Of a stretch of DNA of 64,000 nt, positions 30,601-41,306 are shown one piece after another. A model generated the notes under the pieces. The model ran no database searches, was not told where the DNA came from, and saw only the letters and a list, made by a program, of their open reading frames with translations. The stretch spans positions 11,036,349-11,100,348 of the forward strand of contig NC_088318.1 in assembly GCF_910592395.1 (NCBI RefSeq), written 5' to 3'. Position 1 is the stretch's first letter, and each line of letters opens with the position of its first letter. A program made the translations under genes and the position numbers. The DNA comes from Lineus longissimus (Eukaryota > Nemertea > Pilidiophora > Heteronemertea > Lineidae).

Positions 30601-33599
30601 TTGAAAGCAAGGCTCGAGTACAAGGTTAATCTAATGGTCTACAAATGTCTACATGATTACGCACCAAAATATCTCGCAGACTGCTTGGAAGTTTACAAAC
30701 CCTCACGCTCCCTGCGGTCAAGTACAATGGGTCTGTGTAAGGAAATGCGCACAAACCGGGTGATAGGCTCCTCTGCATTCGCAGTGGCGGGACCAAAGCT
30801 ATGGAATGAGCTTCCAAATAGTGTTCGTGGCCAGAGTACCCTGGGTCGTTTTAAAACTGCACTAAAAACTCATATTTTTAAGAAATTCTTTTGAATCCTT
30901 TGCACGTTTTTTTTTTTTTTAGTAATGACTTTTATTCTATCATGTATTAATGTTATGTTTTATTATAAATTGTAAAGCGCTTAGAAGTTTTAACAACGTT
31001 AAGCGCTATAAAAATTTTTTAATAATAATAATAATGAACCGCCTTGGCAGTCCTTAGGAATTTTCCAACACTGTTGATTTTTCTTGTTATTTCTGTCCAC
31101 GTGTCGGCCTTCCTCTTAAGCGTTACGACATCGGAAAATTTGTGGTTAATCACGGACCAATTCAATTCGACTAGATCAACTAACTTCATAATTTCACTTG
31201 GCGAGAAATTGGCCTTCCGGCGATTCCCATTTGCCTCCTCACGTTGCTGGCTAACAGTCTTGCTCCGCGATTTCTGACTCTCCGATTATCTCCAAAACGA
31301 CGTAAGCTAGTCCAGTCACTGTATAAATATTCGTTTTAGACAATGAGGTCGTGCGCAAGTGGATTACATAACAAATCCATGACTGTTCAGCTCAAGTGCG
31401 TTCACGCCTATAGGGTGTTACGAGAGGTTTAGTAAGTAACGCGGTAGTAATACGTTAATAATGCTTTGTGAATAATACGTAGTGGCTTACTAGTATGGGC
31501 GGTTATTACCGCAAATAAAGACAAACCAAAGCAAAGACACTTGTGTAGCATATCAAGGACACGTAGATTGATACTCCTATGTGTGCCACATCAAAGACAT
31601 CTGAAATGCATGCAATACCTATTTGGACCATACACCACGTCAAAGATAACGATGCGAAGTCAACAGACGGCGCCACCGTCTTGGGAAAAGTAAAAACGAC
31701 ATCGACAACTTCAGGTTTTTGTTGATATAAGCGACTAGCGGGAAAATGCACATGTGTTGTTATTGCATCTATTCGTAGTAGACTGTTGTATTTTGAGATC
31801 CCCTTTCTTTCCCAGTTATATCATCACTATCAGATTCCAAAATTACGGTGGCTGGGAAAGGACATCACATGATTTATTTTTTTTCAACATAAAATTTTTT
31901 TTCTTCATGAAATATCTCGATCGATGGACTTATTATCTCGATCGATCGAGATATCATCTCAGGCGATCGAGTTAATTATCTCGATCGATCGAGATATCAT
32001 CTCAGGCGATCGAGTTAATTATCTCAGGCGATCGAGATGTTATCTCAGGCGATCGAGATATTATCTCGGGCGATCGAGTTATTTATCTCGGGCGATCGAG
32101 ATAATGGGTGATATGAATAAAGACTAGCAAATGCTTTTATCTAAAACTCCATGTACATTTACACTACACCTTTCTGTACAAAATTGACGTAAAAGCATAT
32201 GCTAGACTTTATTCATATCAGCCAATATCTCAGGCGATCGAGATAATATCCCGATCGCCCGAGATAATTAACTCGATCGCCCGAGATAATATCTCAATCG
32301 ATCGAGATAATAAGTCCATCGATCGAGTTTTTTCATGAAAACAAATTTTCACGCTGAAAAAAAAAAATTTCTGCTGAAAAAAAAAAATCATGTGATGTCC
32401 TTTCCCAGCCACCGTACAAAATAGCCTTATGCCCTATTCGCTTTTACAATTTATAAACAAATTCATCAGGTTCATTTCCATTTTCATGTAAAACACGTTG
32501 CTTACAACAATAAAAATCAGTGCGTTGTTTTGTCGTTGAAGATAAACTTTATTGATCTAACAGCATCCGGCCGCCAGTAATCTACAGTGGCGCCGCCTGT
32601 TGACTTCGCATCGTTATCTTTGACGTGGTGCATGGTCCAGAGAGCTATTGCGGTCATGTCTTATCTGTGCTGTGTATGGCTCATGAAAACAACTGTCCAT
32701 CCCAGAGAGGTTGCGGTCTAGTTTTATCTATGCTATATCAAACAAAAACAAAACATGCATTCCAGATGTCTTTGATGTGGCACACATAGGAGTATCAATC
32801 TACGTGCCTTGATATGCTACACAAGTGTCTTTGCTTTGGTTTGTCTTTATTTGCGGTAATAACCGCCCATATACTAGGCTGTTACTAAAGTCTTACTAAG
32901 AGCCACGTAAATCGTTCTTAGTGACAAAGTTACGAAGGCTTCATGAATACGGTCCAGTTTCTTGTGGCCAGCTCAGTCTAACAGCAATGAAACTTACCCC
33001 GCGGAATGTCGAATCGATATGTTTTAAAGGGACAACTTGCACCTGGGATTAACCTGCATGACCAAGAGGATAATACCCCCAATTGCCACCGTGTACCGCC
33101 ACGTGTTCTATGACATGAATGCTGATCTAAAATAATCATTTTCGTCAGTGTTGCCAGGCAGTTTTCGTCACGGCATTTGCATTTCAGGCAGGCCTTTGGT
33201 TACACAATTCAGTGATTTTTCAATTATCCTGTTTGGTCCTGCTGGTCCTGCTGGAAGCCAGTGTTGAAAAAACAACGAATCTCCTGCCAAGGTTGTTCCT
33301 TTCAGATCGACGGCAAGTGACATTTGTTGCATTGATGACGTGATCATAACTAGATTTTGATTAATGCAAAAACCTTTCCTGTGGTCATAGTTTTATCATT
33401 TAGGGATTGGATACACCGGCATACTTGTTCTTGTTCTTTCAGACCTGCTGGTGTGGATAAGATTTGGGCCAGCAATGAATGCACCTATTACAAAAGGAAT
33501 GATCATTCTACCTACCCAGATGAGCTGTGCAATTCCGTTAGACCGTTCGTCTGTGTGAAGACAACCCGTGTTGAAGTGCCTGTTAAAGACTTCAGTTAA
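27677..33599 (+). CDS. Gene B copy 1: secreted compact C-type-lectin-like protein
   Basis: Exons are 27677-27701, 28390-28419, 28741-28930 and 33443-33599, with phases that fit; total 402 bp, 133 residues, stop 33597-33599, AATAAA at 33602-33607. Residues 1-15 form a signal peptide (LILSVVLVLIAQ). The rest resembles a C-type lectin-like domain. AKTWQAAKDFC is the alpha-helix-plus-first-Cys motif ('W.eA...C'), and SVRPFVCVK is the usual final strand. The four cysteines (56, 95, 111, 119) fit the canonical C1-C4 and C2-C3 pairs. The stretch between C1 and C2 is only 38 residues, so the long loop is missing. No EPN/QPD or WND calcium-binding motif is seen, so sugar binding by the classic mode is unlikely. 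Intron 3 (about 4.5 kb) contains the Harbinger element; in unit 3 the same intron is 640 bp. Confidence 0.8.
29222..30126 (+). pseudogene. Harbinger transposase, broken (unit 1)
   Basis: The first frame, 29222-29683, starts MAAALILLDVEA and includes LSQPTISRIVTRVAAALE, a helix-turn-helix-like stretch, then NVIGCID, the first catalytic Asp. TGA follows at once. Further stops lie near 29723 and 29762 in the same frame. It then resumes with IVARWPGATHDAF, GDSAYPLRPCL (second Asp) and SIIERTFGRWKNRW (the Glu of the DDE triad). The 3' end is cut by the LINE fragment. The layout matches HARBI1/DDE_Tnp_4 enzymes. With three stops it is inactive. Confidence 0.85.
30127..31037 (+). mobile_element. 5'-truncated CR1/L2-like LINE fragment, unit 1 only
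   Basis: Unit 2 shows the uninterrupted site (46331-46340, gtgatgaacc). In unit 1 the insertion is flanked by ATGA at 30123-30126 and 31034-31037, a short likely target duplication. The frame 30154-30894 (246 residues) is the C-terminal part of a reverse transcriptase ORF: KILGVTFDREMSMKTHV, SRLDYANSLLYNI, LHWLPLKARLEYK and AGPKLWNELPNSVR. The 3' end, aagcgctataaaaatttttt followed by (AAT)n, is typical of CR1/L2-type elements. It splits both Harbinger frames. Confidence 0.9.
31044..31277 (-). pseudogene. Myb/SANT-like Harbinger protein, N-terminal half (unit 1)
   Basis: The reverse strand carries the N-terminal part of the DNA-binding partner of Harbinger transposase (intact counterpart at 46223-46489 in unit 2). 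The LINE fragment separates it from its C-terminal part near 30012-30120. It cannot be expressed as one frame here. Confidence 0.65.
31494..32871. mobile_element. Fold-back element with long inverted ends (unit 1)
   Basis: Both ends read TATGGGCGGTTATTACCGC inward, with inverted arms of over 100 bp (31494-31610 against 32753-32871). The middle holds a second, perfectly nested hairpin (31844-32416). The element has no coding frame of its own. It lies inside the Harbinger element in units 1 and 2. Confidence 0.8.
31844..32416. repeat. Inner hairpin with ATCTCGATCGATCGAG-type repeats (unit 1)
   Basis: The outer arms are tacggtggctgggaaaggac and its complement. Next come arrays of a 16-18-bp word (tatctcgatcgatcgagata and variants with ctcaggcgatcgag), about nine copies on the left and mirrored copies on the right. 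At the centre is another inverted pair, tgatatgaataaagactagc. The whole can fold into one long hairpin. The individual repeat words are themselves palindromic around CGATCG. Confidence 0.85.
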
Positions 33600-33723
33600 G
33601 CAATAAAAGATGATTGACGATTTCTGTTGTTGTTACATGATATATCACTTTCGCCTGAAGAGCGGTAAAGCTTAGAGGAAACCAATCTTGACTAACGAGG
33701 TTTTAGTACAATAACTGGAAGTA

Positions 33724-34948
33724 CAGTAGAACCTCCATCAGCGGACACCTCTCTAATAAGGACACCCTCTCTATTAAGAACACTGGTTTTGGTCCGAAAT
33801 TGGTTGTTACCATTCACTATTACCTCTCTGATCAGGACACATTGCTACTAAGGACAGTACTTTTCAGTCCCAAGGGTGTCCTTAATAAGCCCCCCTTTAG
33901 GAGGGGCTCTTCAGATACACGTGTGTGTGGGAGTATATACTGATTTGATGAGAAATAAAGAGAGTAACTATTGTATATCCTACAAACAATTTTTTTTGGT
34001 ATTTTTCTGAATTAACTCCGTTGAGTTTACCGATTTCTCCGCGATCTTCCGGTGGTGGTTGCTATCCCATTGGTTGAAATTAATTTAAATCTTCATGGGA
34101 ATTCGCTACATCATATGCCTAAGAAATTGGCCAATTATATTAATATTTTTATTAGAGAAATATCCGTCCTAAATGATGACAGAAAAGGGTGGTTTATTTC
34201 AATTTTGTGTCGACATGATTGAGGTCACGTGACATAAAAACAAAACAATCGCACACACCCGTCCAAAAAAGGCACTTTAAGAAAAACAAATACGTTTTTC
34301 CAGCTTAAAACCACACTGACGACTAAGTTATATTGGTCTTCTGCCCAAATCTGAAGTATCAAAATGAATCACAAACTAGAACTAGCTCTATTTAGCAAAA
34401 GTTGCGTGAAAAATTCGGGTGAGCGACATTCTGCACCCTAGCGGCCAATAATTAAACTACTTTCAGCCGTCTGCTCCGGTCTCGTTAGGGAGTTTTTCCC
34501 AAATGTACGCGATGATGACGTGCCCCATTAACAGGACGTAACATCTATTTTAAAATGCGTTTCCAAAGTGAATGCATGAGGACAACCTATTTGTGTCGTA
34601 TATCACTGGAAACGCCCGATTCCCGTGAATAAGGACAATCACAATGTATTACATTACCAAAACAAAAATGTGTCGGAAGGAACTATATGGATGGTCCCAT
34701 CGCACCCCCCCCTCCAGCAGTATGACACAGAAGGGCTAGTTGACTGTCCACCGGGGGGGGGGGGGTTTGGGGGGGGCTTCCCCCCAACGCACTGGTAAAA
34801 AGCTATGTCGACGGAGGGGGGTTTGTAACAGCTGTAGTTGTTAGAGCTTGCACTTAACATATGCTCGTAGGGGGGTTCGGGGGAGCTCCCCCGACCTAAA
34901 GGGGGGCTCACTAAGTCCTTGACTTTACATATTAGAGTGGTTCTACTG
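33724..34948. mobile_element. Tigger/pogo-like MITE with a nested 1-kb insertion (unit 1)
   Basis: The ends are CAGTAGAACCTCC and GGTTCTACTG, flanked by TA (33722-33723 and 34949-34950), as in pogo/Tigger elements. Unit 2 carries the short 178-bp form (49044-49221), and unit 3 shows the TA with no element (58258-58259). In unit 1 about 1045 bp (33888-34932) lies between two TA dinucleotides inside it. That part includes ccccccttta and its complement near both ends, and long G/C runs near 34750-34790. Confidence 0.8.
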
Positions 34949-35001
34949 TAGTTCGAGACAGCTTGAAAAACGCAAGCCCTTCGCCCAGGTCACAGGTAAG
35001 C

Positions 35002-35100
35002 TTAAAACAATTGAATATTGATAACAAAATCAACTTCCGTGGACATCACTGATAACCTGTGTCCAACGACCACCACAAGAAGGCACAGTGCCACACGCAT
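35002..35100 (-). pseudogene. Orphan signal-peptide exon at unit 1 end
   Basis: Minus-strand ATG at 35098-35100 opens MRVALCLLVVVVGHR, a good hydrophobic signal core, then runs to a stop at 35002-35004 (32 residues). Unit 3 has 10 more bases here, and its frame reads a textbook signal peptide with a GFARTQ cleavage region. Units 1 and 2 therefore look decayed by a 10-bp deletion. No further exons are found. Confidence 0.4.
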
Positions 35101-37004
35101 GATCTCAAAGTAAAGCTCAAAGCCGTTTTGGCCACCGGCAACTTTTCAAAGGTTTTCATAGATATGAGAGGAGCTGGTTCATCAACTGATATAAACAAAT
35201 CAAGCTAATGACCCTGAGATCATGCAGTATGTTTTGCTTGACTAAGAAGTTTAGAAACTAAAGATTTATAGGAATCTGATTTTTAGTGAGTCAGTTGGTC
35301 TTATCTTGAATGATTTGTTAGAGAAGCGGACATGACCGGTAAACCGACCATACATCACGAAGTTATCTTCCAAGACTGAGCCCTGTTTGAAGCACAGCGG
35401 AGGACGACCTCGCCGCGCATAGAGAGAAGAAACTAACTGAAGGACACACAGCCCGAAATGTGACATCCACCGACCTAAACATTTGATGGTGTCGTCGAAC
35501 GCCATAACAATAAGAAGCTAGAGGGTCATCCTGAGATTCAGGTATTTGATACTCCTAAGTCATGTACAAAATATCGAGAGGTGGAGTATATTGAACACCA
35601 CTGGTGCTAGGGTGTTTGAGGAGAAGAAATTCAAAATTGCGGGCAGATGCCCGGTCCAATCCATCCTCCTCGCGCATGACAGGAGTTATATTTTTTGATG
35701 ATCGGATATTGTGTCTCCTTTGTAGAATGCGATCCAGTCATTTCGATAGGTCCTCTAGTGAGTAGATGAGGTGCCGCATTCGTCGCATTATTGGTTGGTC
35801 ACGGACCTGGAAGATACTAGTTATGACCCACTGACTGAATAAAGATCCAGGCTACTCTTTGTCGCATCACGTCCGAAGGTTTTATCTGCCGGAGTAATCA
35901 ATACCGAAGATAGCGCTGCGTCCAATGTGTCTCTAGTCCTCGATGACCGCCATAACTGTCTTCCGCAGCTGCTGTATTTTTAGACCTATAAATTTACCTA
36001 AATGTGTTATGATGTATTTACCAAAAAGCACACCAATTATGGACAGAGTTTGAGGTGTAGTGGAACGTTTTAAAATCCACTCAATGAGACCTAACTATCA
36101 TGTGGAAAGGAAGGATATCTCAATTTGTCCAGTGCTGAGGTAAATGGAGTCCCTTCTTGAAACTTAGCCCAACCTATTGTTGAATTAGGAATATTGATTA
36201 TGGTTAGAGCACGGATGCATCATCCTGACAATGACAATACAGCTTAAAGATTTGTATTTGAATTTGAACATTTCAAATTGCGTCAATACCTACGTACCAC
36301 GGCTCACTGTGATTTTAGGGGACAACTTGAGTGTGGGATATATTTAGGTGACCAGGAGGATAATGCGCCTATTCGCCTCCATGCACCTCTGTAGTAACAA
36401 ACTAAATGCTGATTGCTAATGATGATTTTCGCAATTGTTGTGAGGTGGTTTTGGACATGTCTTGCAAATTTTAGCTAGGCCGAATTGCAGCATTGCCGTT
36501 GTGTAGACATATATATGCAGGTACTACATGTATACAAAGTTCCAGCTAATTCGTATGCATACTGCACTACCGCATTGTGTGTGACTGCATTTCTATTTGC
36601 CTTGACCACCAGTAATTACAAACGGCCTAGCCCTTTAAAACATCACTACATACGGAAATCTCAAGTGCCGGCCACCCGGTAAGATTTGGTTACAATGAAT
36701 ATCATAAATGTATACATGATGTAACACCAAACATGGACAAATGTCCGTTCCCAGATGGTACTTGTATGATGAAGATAAGATTCTGGCCCACAAATATAGG
36801 CCTTCATCAGTCTGTTTGCCTTCTCCTCCCCTCCCATTATATACCATGCTGGCGTGAATCCAAATCAAGTTACCGCTGTTGCCACCTATGGAGATAAGTA
36901 AGCACGTGAATTGTCACAGGGCCAGTGATAATACAAATGCAAATGAGCGAACCATCCCGGTATATACTCGGTATTACTTACTGGACTCCGAGTGGAAGGT
37001 ATAA

Positions 37005-37462
37005 AGGTGGATTCATACTCCGACGCACGACCATCGCCGGCGTCGAACGCAGCGTCCTGCGTCGGTCGCCTATGCCACCGCACGATTTTGTAGGCGTCGT
37101 ATCGCGTGACTATGAATGCTCACGCGATTATATGTGAGGAAGCTCAAGCGTAAAACGACGTAATCAATTCCCATTCCCCGTCTTTCCAGTTTGAACTAGG
37201 CGCCTTTCAAAATATGCATAAACATGAGTCCTTGGTCCCATGACCAGAAAAGTGATCATTCATTGGTACGACGCCGTGATCGGACGCAGAGAGTTCAAAT
37301 TTGTTGAACTCTTTAATATCGCACGCCGACCGAACGCGCGTCCGGACGCCGATGGCCATCGCCGTCGCACGCGAAAGTATGAATCAACACCACGACGTCG
37401 GCGTCGAGAATTTGATCGTGCGTCGGTCGCCGGCGGTCGTGCGTTGGAGTATGAACTAGGCT
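37005..37462. mobile_element. 458-bp MITE (unit 2 copy)
   Basis: Same length, ends and TAA flanks (37002-37004 and 37463-37465) as 20887-21344, with a handful of substitutions. Being in the same place as in unit 1, it was inherited by duplication and not inserted twice. Confidence 0.85.
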
Positions 37463-37934
37463 TAAGGTGTAAGAGGAGCTACGAAGCACGCTACTACTGG
37501 AAGTAGTAATACGAATTAACCTCCCCCCAATTACAATTTTTATCATTGATTAGCCTCTGGTATACTCACCAGATGTCAGGGCGAAATTGCTAGATCGGCC
37601 ATGCCCGCTATTTTGTAATTGTCTCGACCATTCAGGGTACCTCCATCTTGAATACGAACTAAGCGCACGCACGCACACAGCCGATACAGAATGACAGGCA
37701 TTACGGGGTAATTTCTGATTAAACGCGGCGGGTCACATGGACAATACTGGAGCGATTGTCACCATGTTACGCCCGGCAGCTATCATGCATGTCGTTGTAT
37801 GCAATGTATTGTTATCTCTGTTGATAATATAGATATTGACAACTTCGGGTTACTCCCACAACAGTTATCAGCATCACTTATCAGTCATATACAGGAACCT
37901 GAGAAGCGACATCATGTCTTCATACTGCTGCAGG

Positions 37935-40838
37935 ATGTATCGTGTTGCGGTCCTTGTACTTATTGTGGCCTGTATCAAGGCCCAAGTTATATATCACGAA
38001 GAAAGGGTAAGAGGTTGTTTTTCTGTGGGAATGAGGCCTTCTGTATTGCGAGTATGAATCAGTGAGAACATACAGATGGATTTATACTACAATCAAGATG
38101 TACAGACCGGGGGAGCTGGCTGTACGTACCCATAAGTCTTTGCGGTAGTCTCGCGCGTACCGGATATAACCCATCAAGCTTTTCTCCTTCAGAGAAATAC
38201 TGCGTTGCGCTCAAGTGCCTTATAAGGCTGTGAACAAAATTAACGTTCGACCAATGAGAAAGCCACATTACCCTGCATACGAGGTTGGCGAGTGATCACT
38301 AAATGACAAGTAAAAATAGAATCAGACCACATGTTTCTATATGTCAGAATGCTGCCGTTTGCGCTGTAGTACACGTGTGTTGTCCAAATTTTCGATTTCA
38401 AGCAAGTTTAAGGCCAACCTCGTGTCCACCAGACTAATGCATAATTGGCAGTTGAGCGCAACGCAGTATTTCTCTGAAGGAGAAAAGCTTGATAGGTTAT
38501 ATCCGGTACGCGCGAGACTACCGCAAAGACTTATGGGTACGTACAGCCAGCTCCCCCGGTCTGTACATCTTGATTGTCGTATTGAATCAAAACTCGCTGA
38601 CTGTAAGGACCAGGCGCTGTGTATACACCAACGTTGAAAACTTTGAGATCCTGGGGGCTCAGTCCGTGATCAGTCAGGGCCTTCCTCTCGTCCAGTCCCT
38701 CCGGTCGTCCATCCACATTCGTTTTAGTGGGCCACGATTTCGGTTACCCTCTGTGCCATGTAACATATGGTGTAAGCTAGCGTTCCCTTGGCCCTTGTTA
38801 CACTGCAAACCTAACTTTGCTATCGCTTCTTGGCTCTGGTAAGGAGGCACTCGTGGCGTCCGATACGTAGTTTACTTATATGTATATTCCTTTAAAAATG
38901 TTCTTTTCAGGATGAAGAAGGCTCTGGGAAAGACGGTACGTGTTGTATATAATATCTACATGCAGTTGTACCTTGCTACAGATTGATTCCGCATTGTTTT
39001 TCACAATCTTTCCTGACTTTTCTGCATATTGGACACATCCGTGTCTTTCTGCCCGACACGCACATGGTTTCTTTACACCTTGCATGACCCGGCCGTATCC
39101 CTTTCTGTTCCTTCAGAGAAGGAATGCCAGGAAGAAGGTGGTCAATGCCGGAGACCATGGGCATGTCTGAGGGATGAAAAGCTGCAGATTGACTTCGGAC
39201 TGTCAGAGGAATGTCATGGGATATCAGTCTGTTGCGTCCCGGAAGGTAACAAAGACAACTTTAGCTGAAATACAAAGTTTTAAACATTTTTCGCAAAGTG
39301 TCAAACCCCGCAATTAACTGCAGGACGGAGTTGATTTGTTCGACTACACTGCATGTATAACTGCAGGTGATGTAAATTTTAATGATTTCAGAATCCGATA
39401 AACTGGATTAACTCGGATTAACTTATGCATCCAATGGCGATAGCGTAAAGTCATTTGACCACGACACGATCTCCCCTGGTATGGTTTCCCTTCATATCAT
39501 TAACAGCTAAGAACGAATGTGAAGAGGAAGGAGGACAGTGCAAGAGAGCAAAGACTTGTATCAGGGACACCCGAGGCAAGATTGATATTGAGCTTTCGCA
39601 GGAATGCCCAGGAAGATCGGTGTGCTGCGTCAAGAAGGCTCGTACGTAAATGCCCTTTCAAACTCTTTTGCGTGTTGGAAAAAATCGCAGCGATCAAAAT
39701 TATGAACCATTCTTTACTGATCTTAATAGGAGCACACACATGCTCCTCCCAGAGACAGAGCTTGATCGAAATAAAGAACACTTCGGCCCAAACGAGACCG
39801 AATGCATTTTACAGTAAAATTAGTGCTGAACACCACAACCAATGTATTTTTAAATGAAATGTACATAAAAGGTCTTAATTTGTTCCAAATTACAGCTGAG
39901 AAAAGCAAGTGTGAGAAAAAAGGCGGTGAATGCAAAGGAGCAATGAGATGTCAATTTCATGATGATGCGAGAATCAACTACGGTCTTTCAGAAGACTGCC
40001 CCGGTGTGAAAGTCTGTTGCGTTCGTGAGTAGGTCTCATACTGAAAAACACATGGTTTTAACCTGACTTCTTTATAAGTGGTCCCTCACCAGACGCGAGA
40101 TGAGTAAGCAGAAGGGGACATATATGGAGATGCCACGATCGCGGTAATACACCGACTCGTTAACAGTCCAAAATTGGCTCTTTAGGTACCCCAGCCTGAA
40201 GGAAGGCGTTTTGTTAAACTACTAGATTGGTTTGTGCAAAATCGGCAAAACGCTAGAGTTAGTGCAGTTTTCTCATGCATGGGATGGAACGGACTGAAGT
40301 CAATATAATTTCCTTTTTCTGACAGCAAGAAAGAATGCATGTGAGAGGGAATACGGTCATTGTCGCGGGGCACGAAGTTGTGTGAGAGGTGCCAAAGGCC
40401 AGGCCGCCTTAGGATTGTCACTGGACTGTCCTGGAAATACAGTTTGTTGCGTCAGTAAGTAGGCCATTCGCCACTTTCCTCAAGCAGAAATCATGTAGGA
40501 CTTTTGACCAGTCAATAACGCCGTATGTGATCATGGCCGTGCTGTCTGTTCCGAACAAGCATGATAGCTCTCTTCTGATTGGTCAATACCTGTCAGGAAG
40601 TCCCAAATTGCAGCTAGAGGAAAGTAGCGAATGCTGACACTCAAATATCTTCTTCGCGCGCCTATTATCTGTCTTTTACTTGCTATTATGGTTTGCCGTT
40701 GATTGGGTTGCATACTCACTGTGATTGGTTTCAACAAACCAGTTCTGGGATAAACATTGGTATTTCAACAGAATTAGTGATAACACTGTATTCTTATTAA
40801 TCTATTATCGTCTACTTGCAGATATGAGACGAGGATAG
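37935..40838 (+). CDS. Gene A copy 2: secreted protein with four six-cysteine domains
   Basis: Exons are 37935-38006, 38911-38935, 39117-39245, 39507-39641, 39896-40024, 40326-40454 and 40822-40838; the optional upstream ATG is at 37914. All splice sites and phases match copy 1, giving 211 residues. Protein differences from copy 1 are only in the last domain (Ser to Leu in the C3-C4 loop) and the tail (Leu to Arg before the final Gly). Intron 1 is about 500 bp longer because of the 38085-38581 insertion. The frame is fully open. Confidence 0.87.
38085..38581. mobile_element. 497-bp DNA element with about 130-bp inverted ends, unit 2 only
   Basis: The left end TACTACAATCAAGATGTACA and the right end (reversed, TACGACAATCAAGATGTACA) stay matched inward for roughly 130 bp, to the word tgcgttgcgctcaa. 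Unit 1 has the empty site gattta/ttgaatc at 21959-21971. The insertion target includes TA. The element lies in gene A intron 1 and has no coding capacity. Confidence 0.88.
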
Positions 40839-41031
40839 GTCGTGCGGAGCTTTGATCGATGCCTGTAGGGTCGGACCGACGGGATAGAAGTCAATCAATG
40901 CTATTTCATTGTGGTTCATACTAAACTAACTTATACCTGAACATTAAACCCCACCCAATCGGCTTGAATTGTGATGTAAAGGAATTTTTTCGACGTGAAT
41001 AAATGAAGCTGATTTTTAAATGGCTTTCACT

Positions 41032-41306
41032 GTTTTGGGTAAAATGACGCCTAGCAAAACGCGGATACCTGCTCACGATGGACCACGGTTTCTCCCCTAC
41101 AATCGTAATATAGAAATGTTTAAGATGCCAAGATGGCAAAGAACACTATTGTCTGAAACGTTGTAGAGGGTTTTGGGTAAAATGACGTCTAGCAAAACGC
41201 GGATCCGTGCTCACGATGGACCACGGTTTCTCCCCTACAATCGTAATATAGAAATGTTTAAGATGCCAAGATGGCGAAGAACTATTGTCTGAAACGTTAT
41301 AGAGGG
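41032..41306. repeat. 138-bp minisatellite, two copies (unit 2)
   Basis: Copies start at 41032 and 41170, at the same place relative to gene A as the five-copy array of unit 1. Confidence 0.93.

Larger units (their letters stand above)
29025..32955 (+). mobile_element. PIF/Harbinger-like transposon in gene B intron 3 (unit 1)
   Basis: Terminal inverted repeats start GGGCCTTATTCATGAAGC and, reversed at the right end, GGACCGTATTCATGAAGC. Inside are a DDE transposase on the plus strand and a Myb/SANT-like DNA-binding frame on the minus strand, the standard two-gene Harbinger layout. Two later insertions sit in it: the CR1/L2-like fragment at 30127-31037 and the fold-back element at about 31494-32871. 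The homologous place in unit 3 (near 57437) lacks the element but is not a clean empty site, so the target duplication cannot be read. Confidence 0.85.
19028..35270 (+). repeat. Tandem unit 1 (16.2 kb)
   Basis: The unit runs from 'ggaatctgatttt' to the next occurrence of that phrase. It contains gene A copy 1 (21816-24218) and gene B copy 1 (27677-33599). Extra DNA relative to the other units is the 118-bp hairpin MITE (19663-19780), four additional 138-bp minisatellite copies, the CR1/L2-like fragment (30127-31037), and about 1 kb nested in the Tigger-like MITE. It is very close to unit 2 along its length. The start point of a tandem unit is arbitrary. Confidence 0.9.

Noticed and set aside
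31900-32340. CRISPR-like array from regularly spaced palindromic words
   Set aside because: Words abut with no unique spacers, are mirrored in a hairpin, lie in a eukaryotic transposon and have no cas genes.
21816-33599. Genes A and B as one long gene (six-Cys domains fused to the lectin domain)
   Set aside because: Gene A exon 7 carries an in-phase stop in all three complete copies, with AATAAA soon after. Gene B has its own ATG and split signal peptide.
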